Under the pieces are notes generated by a model. That model was not told where the DNA came from and did no database searches. It saw only the letters and a program-made list of their open reading frames with translations. The position numbers were made by a program, and so were the translations under genes. A stretch of DNA of 64,000 bases from Xanthostigma xanthostigma (lineage: Eukaryota; Arthropoda; Insecta; Raphidioptera; Raphidiidae): assembly GCA_963575645.1 (NCBI GenBank), contig OY754469.1:11550001-11614000 (forward strand), in the 5' to 3' direction. Of the stretch, positions 57,701 through 64,000 are shown piece after piece (positions within the stretch are counted from its first letter, which is position 1; the number at the start of each line of letters is the position of its first letter).

Positions 57701-58871
57701 TTTCCATGGTGATTTTTTACTTTTTAAAATACCGGTTTCTAATTTTCACATTTTAACGTGTTGCCAACTTAACCTGACCTAGTGACAGTCTATCATAAAT
57801 AAATTAATTGTTACCGGTTATGTGTCAATAAAATTATTATTGTCGACATCGCGTTTTTCGGGAGTGGTTTTAAAAAAAAGTGTTAGCACCTATTCGGATA
57901 TTGCCGTTTGTCTACCCAAAAATTGAAATGGAGTATGTTGTATTAATTTTTGTAGCAAAGCTACACGTCCTAGCATCCTTCAAATGGGCTTTTAGAATCG
58001 TTTTTTTGGCGCGAATAGCGTTAGCTAAAGCGCCCATATACACACGCTTTATCTGTGAATCCGAATGTGCGGTTTTTTGTGTCACGCGCATAGCCCAAAC
58101 GATTCGAAAAACTTTTTTTTTGTCGATCCCTTCCGATGTCTACTTTGTTAATTTGTGTGCTGAATTGAGGACGTATCTTCGCGATAGTGTGTAAAACGAT
58201 TTTGTGCAAAATGGCAGACATTTTGGAACAAATTAATGTTGACCACCAACAGCTCTCAGATGTAAGTGCAAATCGAAATATTTCTTTTATTTTCGTTATT
58301 TTCTACCGGTTACACTGTTACACATCTATAACTGAGTTCGAAAATTATAGGCAGTGACTTAATGCCTACTTATAGTGTCACAATGCAATATAAACGGCGC
58401 AATTTTTATGCCTGGGAAAATCTTAGGACGGGTATGCTTTTCATTGTTTTATTGCTTTACTGCTCCATTACACTTCTTTGTAACCAAGTATTACACGCTG
58501 CCTATTATTACTGAACTGTGGACTACAGGCTTTTGTTTAAATTTTCGAAAATTCTCATTAAAAAAATTACCAAAAAGTCTTGGTGCTAATTAGGTAGAAT
58601 TTTTCTGAAATTAGAAATTGGGTTCACTGATCTATATTTAAAATTTGGCTACTTATGTCCCTTTCAATTGTGTCGAAATCATTGCGTAAACGAAATATTG
58701 TGGACATAATATTTTTTAGAATTCCTCGGTAGAGGCGAAGTGAGGATTTGGGATATACTAAACGAGACACAAACCACGAACGGTCCTATAAAAAAGAAAT
58801 TAATTTTACATCAGGTGGAGTCTGGTGAGGTTTTATTGAAACTCGACTTGCGGCTTTTCGATATTAGCTGA
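31114..58871 (+). CDS. ITSN: Intersectin, long form (EH-EH-coiled coil-4xSH3-DH-PH-C2)
   Basis: There are 22 coding exons: 31114-31328, 32479-33162, 33232-33387, 33498-33751, 33818-34091, 34825-34972, 35108-35539, 35823-36038, 36226-36425, 36914-37059, 37447-37550, 39266-39454, 40849-41128, 41758-41925, 47682-47962, 49009-49246, 49352-49554, 50539-50673, 51910-52138, 54569-54643, 55866-56105 and 58720-58871. They total 5019 bases, 1672 residues. Intersectins scaffold clathrin-mediated endocytosis, binding dynamin and other partners through SH3 domains and NPF proteins through EH domains; the long form also activates Cdc42. An acceptor-like TTTATTTAG lies 13 bases before the ATG, so a non-coding first exon probably lies upstream. 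Four SH3 domains match insect Dap160, whereas vertebrates have five. Drosophila Dap160 is known mainly as a short form without DH-PH-C2, so the complete GEF half is notable. Introns 11, 14, 15, 19 and 21 are swollen by transposons. Confidence 0.95.
31480..31991. mobile_element. hAT-like MITE with 8-bp duplication, intersectin intron 1
   Basis: CTGTTTCG occurs exactly at 31472-31479 and 31992-31999. The ends are TAGGGATGTGAC and TTCACATCCCTG. Many AATCGATTTT-type blocks near both ends form sub-terminal inverted repeats. It is 512 bp long and non-coding. Confidence 0.85.
33818..35539 (+). other. Intersectin central coiled coil
   Basis: Exons 5-7 encode residues about 437-721. They start with a Lys/Glu/Arg/Gln-rich region ([20 protein letters not shown]), then a longer heptad-patterned segment with [19 protein letters not shown]. 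This is the dimerisation and partner-binding region in the family. Intron 5 carries an inverted-repeat element (34176-34763) and intron 7 a palindrome. Confidence 0.9.
34176..34763. repeat. Probable hAT-like element in intersectin intron 5
   Basis: AGTGGCGGCTCG at the left is an imperfect inverse of GAACCCGCCACTG at the right, a common hAT-type terminus. No target duplication is evident. Inside, TTGACACATTTCCCATGATG occurs twice about 70 bases apart. Confidence 0.45.
35617..35744. repeat. Palindromic hairpin element, intersectin intron 7
   Basis: TTCTTTTTGAAGATCTCCAT and TTAAAATGACGAG at the left are complementary to CGTCATTTTAATTGAAATCT and TCAAAGAGAAG at the right, around a GCGC-rich loop. 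It fills much of the intron between exons 7 and 8. Confidence 0.65.
36460..36705. mobile_element. Second copy of the GAAGGGTACACGGG MITE, intersectin intron 9
   Basis: It is the reverse complement of 18219-18465 with few differences. The flanks are ATTTG on the left (36455-36459) and ATTTG on the right (36706-36710). Its end TACCCTTC differs slightly from the TACCCTG of the other copy. Confidence 0.8.
38219..38707. mobile_element. hAT-like MITE, intersectin intron 11 (family copy 1)
   Basis: GTACATAT occurs exactly at 38211-38218 and 38708-38715. The ends are TAGTGATGTGCCGGAT and ATATCTGGCACATCACTA. Sub-terminal blocks repeat GGATACGGATC and TCCGCGGATA. An inverted second copy lies at 48212-48685. 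Confidence 0.87.
39646..40011. mobile_element. hAT-like remnant rich in ATATCGAT blocks, intersectin intron 12
   Basis: ATAGAAAT flanks both sides (39638-39645 and 40012-40019). The ends GGGAGTGCAA and TTGCAACCCTA are imperfect inverse repeats. The interior has repeated TATCGATATT in both orientations. Weak ends make the exact borders uncertain. Confidence 0.55.
40043..40425. mobile_element. hAT-like MITE with 8-bp duplication, intersectin intron 12
   Basis: TTATAGAT occurs at 40035-40042 and 40426-40433. The ends are TCAGGGATGCACAG and CTCTACATCCCTG. It follows the previous element by about 30 bases. A GGCCGCATATGGCCCGCGG block near the right end recalls the element at 18923-19175. Confidence 0.75.
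41547..41623. repeat. 77-bp GC-rich perfect-core palindrome, intersectin intron 13
   Basis: AGGCGTTCAACGCGCGTTGG is followed at once by its inverse complement, CCAACGCGCGTTGAACGCTC, and the outer arms (AGGCCTAG / CTAGGCCT) also pair. It would form a strong RNA hairpin in the pre-mRNA. It looks like a minimal MITE. Confidence 0.7.
43005..43273. repeat. Inverted-repeat element, copy 1, intersectin intron 14
   Basis: CAAGCTCTGAACTG near the left end is inverted in CCAGAACTTGCC near the right end, with GTGTTTGC / ATACACC outer arms. The interior is largely palindromic around GAGGAACTGATAG. A related copy lies at 59216-59469, sharing AAGAGTTCTGTATTGCCTAC. Confidence 0.55.
44081..44489. mobile_element. 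PIF/Harbinger-like MITE, copy 2, intersectin intron 14
   Basis: It is the reverse complement of 14572-14967 over almost its whole length. The ends are GGGCGTGTTTGGCCGAAGTA and TACTTCGGCCAAACACGCCC, flanked by ATT on both sides. The two copies are nearly identical, implying recent mobility. Confidence 0.82.
44798..45005. repeat. 52-bp minisatellite, four copies, intersectin intron 14
   Basis: A unit reading ACGACCGCCCGAGCAGTATG then GGGTCGAGCAGTCGCAACAC and ATATAGTGACGC is repeated four times with a few substitutions. It is GC-rich against an AT-rich background. The period is not a multiple of three, so the open frames across it are incidental. Confidence 0.88.
46722..47283. mobile_element. 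Mariner-like inverted-repeat element, uninterrupted copy, intersectin intron 14
   Basis: It is the relative of 18053-18920 without the nested MITE. The halves mirror each other around about 47010. Its right end GGCGAACACGCTGTACAT is complete; the left end is trimmed to ACCGAAAGTGGTAACAG. It supplies the empty target site TTTCAAATGGCAAC at about 46878. Confidence 0.75.
48212..48685. mobile_element. hAT-like MITE, intersectin intron 15 (family copy 2, inverted)
   Basis: It is the reverse complement of 38219-38707. The ends are TAGTGATGTGCCGGATATCC and GATCCGGCACATCACTA. No exact 8-bp duplication is seen, but GAGAATCAAAATTC occurs shortly before and directly after it, suggesting local rearrangement. 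Confidence 0.82.
51014..51586. mobile_element. Mariner-like MITE with TA duplication, intersectin intron 18
   Basis: The ends CAGTATGTAAACACGTAAGT and its inverse ending ACGCGTTTACATACTG are flanked by TA. Sub-terminal TGCACATAGGGAAATTA is matched at the other end. It is non-coding. A relative, interrupted by the giant palindrome, lies at 56250-57620. Confidence 0.8.
52270..52869. mobile_element. hAT element internal-deletion derivative with remnant transposase C-terminus
   Basis: GTTGTGAT occurs exactly at 52262-52269 and 52870-52877. The ends are TAGGGATGCATC and GATGCATCGCTA, with CCGATACCGATA sub-terminal repeats. On the minus strand, about 52590 down to 52460, a frame reads [16 protein letters not shown] and then [16 protein letters not shown] before a stop. 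This is the hallmark C-terminal dimerisation segment of hAT transposases. It is therefore a deletion product of an autonomous hAT. Confidence 0.88.
53026..53180. repeat. Palindromic MITE 1 of a pair, intersectin intron 19
   Basis: GTTTGTTCCAAGCAGCCAGC at the left and GCTGGCTGCTTGGAACAAAC at the right are perfect inverses. The inner arms carry CCGCATGCGCAGTAGCTA and its inverse. TA flanks both sides. It is about 155 bp long. Confidence 0.75.
53353..53517. repeat. Palindromic MITE 2 of the pair, intersectin intron 19
   Basis: It has the same termini, GTTTGTTCCAAGCAGCCG and CGGCTGCTTGGAACAAAC, as the element 170 bases upstream but a different centre. The centre is built from TGCGCAAGACAGTCTTGCGC-like palindromes. 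The target duplication is unclear. Confidence 0.7.
54692..54787 (+). CDS. Candidate 96-base extra exon inside the intersectin C2 domain
   Basis: It is bounded by CACTTTAG on the left and AAAAAAG|GTATTT on the right. Exon 20 ends in phase 1 (54643) and exon 21 starts in phase 1 (55866). This segment starts and ends in the same phase, so inclusion adds exactly 32 residues (beginning [18 protein letters not shown], and ending VFSKK). The intron before it would be only 48 bases, is itself a multiple of three and lacks an in-frame stop. The inserted residues fall in a loop between the first C2 strand and the GKTVCENVF segment, and family alignments read smoothly without them. I therefore see it as an optional exon or a chance open segment. 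Confidence 0.4.
54831..54944. repeat. Short inverted-repeat element with a half copy at 41.3 kb
   Basis: TTCAATAAATAAAATTATCG then ACCAATTTTT at the left is exactly inverted at the right (AAAAATTGGT and CGATAATTTTATTTATTGAA). One arm of the same family stands alone at about 41297-41325. Confidence 0.65.
56250..56392. mobile_element. Left part of a mariner-like MITE split by the giant palindrome
   Basis: It begins CAGTATGTAAACGCGTAAGG after a TA and follows the terminal sequence of 51014-51586 (in inverse orientation) to TTTATTTTTATT. After the palindrome, similarity resumes at about 57601 with TTTTATTTTACTTGGCTTTT and fades by about 57630. The right terminus is lost. Confidence 0.7.
56393..57600. 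mobile_element. 1.2-kb near-perfect palindrome (foldback element), intersectin intron 21
   Basis: Two arms of about 590 bases, from ATTCAAAGCAATGGCACGTC at the left to GACGTGCCATTGCTTTGAAT at the right, are almost identical inverse copies. They meet at a short asymmetric centre near 56985-57010. The arms contain many GGATGGCA / TGCCATCC motifs. It carries no transposase. AT-rich flanks (ATTTTTATT / ATATTTTATT) may be a 9-10 base duplication, which together with very long TIRs would fit a Mutator-like or foldback element. Confidence 0.88.
58211..58261 (+). CDS. Possible first coding exon of an unidentified transcript
   Basis: An ATG in strong context (AAAATGG) opens a 17-codon frame reading [17 protein letters not shown]. 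It ends exactly at a textbook donor, GAT|GTAAGT, in phase 0. It lies in the last intersectin intron, whose phase is 1, so it cannot be in frame with exon 22. A partner exon is not found in this window; it could belong to a nested or downstream gene, or be fortuitous. Confidence 0.25.
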
Positions 58872-59215
58872 TTAGCATCGAGTAAGTCAAACGATTCTAT
58901 ATTATGCATATCAATTTTATATCAGTTCGAGCTAATCAACTTAAGACCCGGTCCAAATATTATTGAGGCTTTGTACTTAGATCCCTCCTGAAGGTTGGAG
59001 TATGATATTTTTAATGGTCAAATGATTTTTTATACTTAATTCGAAACGATATTTCAAATATCAATCTAATCGATTAAAGTACAGCGATGATCGGATTTTG
59101 TGGTGTCCGATTTTACATGAATATTTCAACATATCATATGAAAATGATTCGTATCATGCTAAAAAAAAAAATTAAGATACCTACTACTATTATCGAACTC
59201 GTATGAATAATTATT

Positions 59216-59469
59216 AGGTGTATTTGTTGGTAAGTTCTGAACTGGTTCCCAAAGCATTTGTCGGCAATGTAGAACTCTTCGATCACAACTGTGTATTTGT
59301 TATTGAAATTCACTGGCTTGTAATGGTTCCTAGAGTTTAGAACTGCCGGAGCCAAGCTCGAACAATCTGTAGATTCCGAGAATTTGACCAACGAACACAC
59401 AGTTGTGTTTAAAGAGTTCTGTATTGCCTACATACGCTTCGAGAGCTAAGAACTTTCTAGCAAACACCT
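59216..59469. mobile_element. Inverted-repeat element, copy 2 of the 43-kb family
   Basis: It begins AGGTGTATTTGTTGGTAAGT and ends CTTTCTAGCAAACACCT, flanked by ATT on both sides. The interior is an imperfect palindrome. It shares GAGTTCTGTATTGCCTACA with the copy at 43005-43273. Confidence 0.6.
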
Positions 59470-61730
59470 ATTTGGTGACGACATGATCGTTACTTTTTTT
59501 TAAGCGTAAATTTTTTCGATATCTAAATAGTAACTTACTGAACTTTTTATAAAATGTAAATCGTTTAAATATTATAATTTTTATTTTTTTAAATATTTTC
59601 AAAAATGATACAGATGCATTCTGAAAATAATTACAACACTTTTTGGAGACTGTAAAAAAACTAAAGCTGTGAAAACGTTGAATACTATAAAGGGAAAATT
59701 GCGACAATATTACATTAATTAAATAATATAGCTGCCATACTGTTATGTGTGATGAATTATCTCACATTAATTTTTAAAAATATAATAGAATCTATATTAT
59801 ACCATAATAAAAATATATAAAATTATTACTCTACGTTACTTGTATATGTAGGCTGTAGCATTTTTGCATAACTTTAGTAATAACTTTATCGAAATATTGC
59901 TAGAGCCACTTTAAGTATAGAATATTTCCTGTAAGCAAGATGGCCATTGAGTTCATGAATCACATCAATTTTAAAATAACAATTATCCTGATTCCTGGAT
60001 TTTATGCAGAAAATAATCCTGAATTATTTTTTTGCATCGACTTGTTTAACAATGCTATTATTTACATCTACGATATCCAGATGTGTTTAGATATTTATTA
60101 GTAGTGTAATTACATAAAAAACTTGTTAACCCTTAGGTAGACATTTGAGATCCAGCTGTCAATTTTTCATTGCAATGAAGATAGACAGCTATGTTTGTTT
60201 AAATATCCCCCCCCCCTCCCCCCAACTGCTCATAGACGACGTGACATCAACGTTGCATTATAATTTCGATTTAACTCGAAATGGCTCTCTGAAGGAATTA
60301 ATTCTTTTTGCAAAGCTATTTGGAGGTGCGTCGAAGATTAAATTTCGTTGGGGATGTCGTACGTGACACTCGTACGATGGGAAAACTGGAAAAAAATATT
60401 TTTATTGCATGTTTGAAGTACTTATTTATATATTACCTTATATTGTAGGGTTACTGTACCATTCCATTTTTAGAAAATTTTAGTGTAGGTAAATATAATA
60501 TATCAAAATCTGAACTTATACAATCTTCCACAAGGTATAAAAATATCGTGATTTTTAAATGAAAGCTTCCATATATTTTGTATGATGCACTCTTATGGGA
60601 CATTATTGTGAATGATCTATAGTGCTTCCATTTTGGATTATATTTACAAAAAGCAAAAAAAAGAGGAAAAAAATAATTTATAAAGTACAATTGTTTTTAT
60701 TTAGTTTATTTATTAAAACGACGAAACTTGGGTATTTACGATGCACAAATAGAAAATAGATGGTTACTTATACCATCTTAAAAAATGCATCTTTTGTGAT
60801 AACGAATTAGATTATGACATTTTGCCAACGCTGAAGTAATTTGATTGAAGCACTTTAATTTACAAATTATTTTACATAAATGGAAAACACTATATTCATA
60901 ATTGTTAATCAACTTTTGTATAATAAATAATATAAAAGCCGTGTAGACATTTTTAGAATTTTAGAAAAAAGCAGATATTTGTCGTTTAAAAAAAATAACT
61001 TGAACGGTACTCCAGAGAGAACATTCTTATATTACAAACTACTGAAGAGAAAATCAGAGCTTAACATTAAGACGGATAAAATAATTATTTTGAACGTTCG
61101 AGTACATATATTATATAACTTAATTTTTGATATCTTTGTTAGATTTTTCTGTATATCGTGTAGTTCAGCGCTTGAAACGGACAATTTATGTCGATATTTG
61201 GTGCCAAGGTTAAGTTCCAACATTTCTACATAACCGTAAATCCATTTTAAGCGCTGAAAATATATAACTGCGTTCATCGTGAGAAAAAAAAACAAAACCC
61301 TATCAAGCTCATGCTATGACAGATAGTCATTTGTCTTTTGACAGATTGAGTGTACTGTGCGCATGACAGCGGTATTCTTATCGGGAATGCAGTATAGGAA
61401 ATAAATAGTTGCCTGCCATAAACACTGCTTGAAAGCTTTCTAACTTAATATTTATAAACGTAAGTGTTCATATTAGATTATCGATATAGCCTTAATGGAA
61501 AATATTGACAATAAGACGGTTGTCTAACTTTTTAATTAAATATATATACTTTATTATATGAATGTAATGAATATTTTAAATAATACAAAATATTTTTCAT
61601 ATCTAAGATAAAATAAAATAGGAAATAAGAACATTATATCGACATTTATACATGTAATTTTAGAAATTTTATTATCGGGGCATTAATAGTTATTGTTGGT
61701 AGCTAATTAATTTATGTCACAACGTTTATG

Positions 61731-62886
61731 CAGGCTGTCCCAAAATTCGACGTCCAAACGAAATGAAGTGATAGCGGAGGGCATTTCCTATCAGAATCAT
61801 CCTGTATTGTGGTTATCCGATTGTCAGTGGTTTAGAAGTTATAGCTCTTTTTCAATTTTTTCCAATTTCAAGCCCAATTTATAAATCAAAAATCAAAAAA
61901 AAATTACACGTAGCTTAGATTCATTCTACTCATTTCGTTTTTATTATAATTAGGGTACCTCTGTGTAAAAAAATATTTTATAAAATTTTCTGTCTTATTC
62001 CAATAGTTCCTTACTTTAATTTAATTTTTTCAATACTAACCAATTAAACTTTGACTTTGATTAATGTTTATTTAAAAGTGAACCTGCTTTTTAAAAACTT
62101 CTACATTTTATACTGTTTTTCAGAGGGGTACCCTCCCAGTTTTTTACACAGAGGTACACTAATTGCAATAAAAACGAAATAATAGTGTATTGTGCGACTA
62201 GTGAGAGAAGGAGAAGATTCCATGAGCGTGAAATTTGCCGCACGAGCGTAGCGAGTGCGGTAAAACGCACGCGAGTGGAATATTCTCCTTCGATCAATGG
62301 TCGCACATAATACTTTATTCAACTAGCAGGAGTAATATGTAATCGGGGCCCTGATAAAAGAGGGAAAAATAATAAATCACTTCATTAATTGACGTACCCA
62401 CCGTCAGTGTATGCACACAAGAATGCCATGACTTTCGCTGAATTGCGATGCTATTTTCATATATACAATACCGCCTACCACGTTCCTATTGGTCCAGAAG
62501 CTGCGTGCAGTTTTTTTTCATTATTTCACGCTTGGGCTTGCTACTGAGTTTCTATTGGTCCAGAAAATTCATTATCACACTGTACGGCTTATTATTAGCA
62601 CTCTACGCGTCAACATGAAGTAATTTATTATTTCTCCCGAGTTTAGCAGGGCCCCGAAATTACATATTACTCACGCGTGTTGAATAAACAAAATTATTCT
62701 AAGCTACTTGTAAATTTTTTTATGATTTTTTATTTGTGAATTAGGCTTGAAATTGGAAAAAATAGAAAAAGAGCTATAACTTCTAAACCACTGAGAATCG
62801 GATAACCACATAGGGGATTATTCTGATTGTAAATGACCTCCGCTATCACCTCATTTCGTTTGGACGTCGAGTTTTAGGACATCCTG
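61731..62886. mobile_element. 1.16-kb TIR element with about 145-bp terminal repeats
   Basis: Its left arm, CAGGCTGTCCCAAAATTCGA and on through CGTCCAAACGAAATGAAGTG to about 61875, is inverted at about 62741-62886, ending TTTTAGGACATCCTG. There is no transposase. The interior contains a second palindromic element (62331-62675) and a hairpin with CACGAGCGTAGCGAGTGCGG. No target duplication is evident. Confidence 0.7.
62331..62675. repeat. Inverted-repeat element nested within the 61.7-kb element
   Basis: AGTAATATGTAATCGGGGCC at the left pairs with GGCCCCGAAATTACATATTA at the right. The arms continue through AATAATAAATCACTTCA and its inverse. TTATTCAAC / GTTGAATAA bracket it slightly further out. 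Confidence 0.6.
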
Positions 62887-64000
62887 TTCAAAAATATATT
62901 TATTGTAGACGAAATTCTGTTACAGTGGTTCCTAGATGTTAAAAGTTATTTTATAATAATTCCTTGTTCACATCTTGATTAATTTAATAATTCAACCACC
63001 TTAGCTGGTAAATTAATTAAATGTTATGAATTATTTGTTAAGTAATTATTTAATTAGATTTTAGAATGTAATAAATTTATTTTTGTGTAGAATCTTTACA
63101 GTGTAAGGCACAATGTTTAATATTTTATTAGTTTTTTTGTTGACTTTTGTTTTATAAAAAAAAGATACCAGTGTGTAGTAATTTCGAACATGGTCATACG
63201 TTAGTTAATAAATTTAAATGTGATCGACTATTAAAAATAATTAATTAACCTCGTCTATACTCGATACAAATTTTCGACCCTAATTATATAGCGTTATAAT
63301 ACGTATTAACGGAATTACCTGCAGCCGAGTATGCCATCTTTTGGTGTGCATCATGCATGCCAAGGTCACCGAGAGAATTGAATTATTATATAGTCACTGA
63401 AATATTTAGATAATAATTTCGCATCTTCTTTACTATTATTATTATTCTGTGAGTTAGAAATTTGCAATTTTTGAAGATGCGATTGAAGTTGTGCTGTACT
63501 CAGGATTCCGATTGACATTAAGGATGTGTAATTTTAGGTCCTCTTTCGATTTCGCGTGGTTGATTTTTGTCTGAACTATATCCTTTTTAACTAACCGATA
63601 AGTTACAAAACTATTGCGCAAGCTAAATTGTCCATTTGATGACAGGCTTGAGCTCTCAACGAATAGTTTAAATGTCACTTTTTTAATATTGTTTTGTACA
63701 ACCATCTTTCCCTTGTGATTCATCGCTGACTATACTGCCACTATTTACCCGAAACGATGGCATCAACTGTCATAGGTTTAAGTTTATACAGAATGCGAAA
63801 GCAATCATAAACACTTGACGATATGTTATCCAGCTCATTTGTAGTAAATGTGTGGCGGAATGTATTAAACATTTATGATTAGCCAACTTGTTGAGCGTCT
63901 ATAATCTGCAATCTATTGTAACGGAACAAATCCCTACCACTGATCTAAATCCCCACTCCGAGCCCAGACGACTTAGAGAACGACGGGTTCGAGTTTAAGA

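Larger units (their letters stand above)
54569..58871 (+). other. Intersectin C-terminal C2 domain
   Basis: Exons 20-22 encode [17 protein letters not shown], then [51 protein letters not shown], and finally [15 protein letters not shown] and [15 protein letters not shown]-stop. The pattern matches the C2 domain that ends long intersectins. The second intron of the block (56106-58719) contains the giant palindrome, and the first contains a possible extra exon. Confidence 0.92.
58872..64000. other. Non-coding region downstream of intersectin
   Basis: It holds the intersectin 3' UTR of unknown length (an AATAAA lies at about 59806), the repeats listed here, and a C-rich run at about 60207-60223. 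The rest is AT-rich sequence with only short, unconvincing reading frames on both strands. Confidence 0.5.

Noticed and set aside
63454-63723. 89-codon minus-strand frame
   Set aside because: It has no recognisable domain or splice partner, and its composition is like the AT-rich background. It could be real but the sequence alone does not support it.

Overview
The window is AT-rich nuclear DNA of an animal, most likely an insect (order not resolved). Coding exons are split by GT-AG introns, from under 50 bases to several kilobases. Intergenic DNA and introns are packed with short inverted-repeat transposons. Five protein-coding genes can be followed, all on the + strand. Exon joins were made by eye from splice sites, reading phase and family similarity. 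Each complete joined frame is a multiple of three.

Layout: (1) 141-4050, the 3' part of an unassigned gene for a basic and proline-rich protein. (2) 4.05-8.05 kb, spacer with an 80-bp tandem repeat. (3) 8046-13991, a large unassigned Ser/Arg-rich, nuclear-looking protein with an unresolved 3' end. (4) 14-23.6 kb, a gene-poor region with nested mobile elements. (5) 23590-25047, an intronless SAXO/FAM154 microtubule-stabiliser gene with 12 Mn modules. (6) 25910-29606, USP39/Sad1, the catalytically dead ubiquitin-protease-like protein of the spliceosomal tri-snRNP, with a LINE fragment in one intron. (7) 31114-58871, a complete long-form intersectin: two EH domains, coiled coil, four SH3 domains, DH, PH and C2, in 22 coding exons (1672 residues). 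(8) 58.9-64 kb, non-coding, with further inverted-repeat elements.

The genes are not an operon-like set. USP39 and perhaps the SR-rich protein point to RNA processing, SAXO to cilia or sperm axonemes, and intersectin to endocytosis and Cdc42 signalling. The observations most worth a second look are all in or near intersectin. They are a phase-compatible 96-base extra exon inside the C2 domain, a 1.2-kb near-perfect palindrome in the last intron inserted into an older mariner-like element, and inverted copies of one hAT-type element flanking exons 12-15, an arrangement that favours circular RNA. Elsewhere, nested insertions with an empty site visible at a related copy let target duplications be read directly from the window. 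I found no clearly novel multi-gene system.
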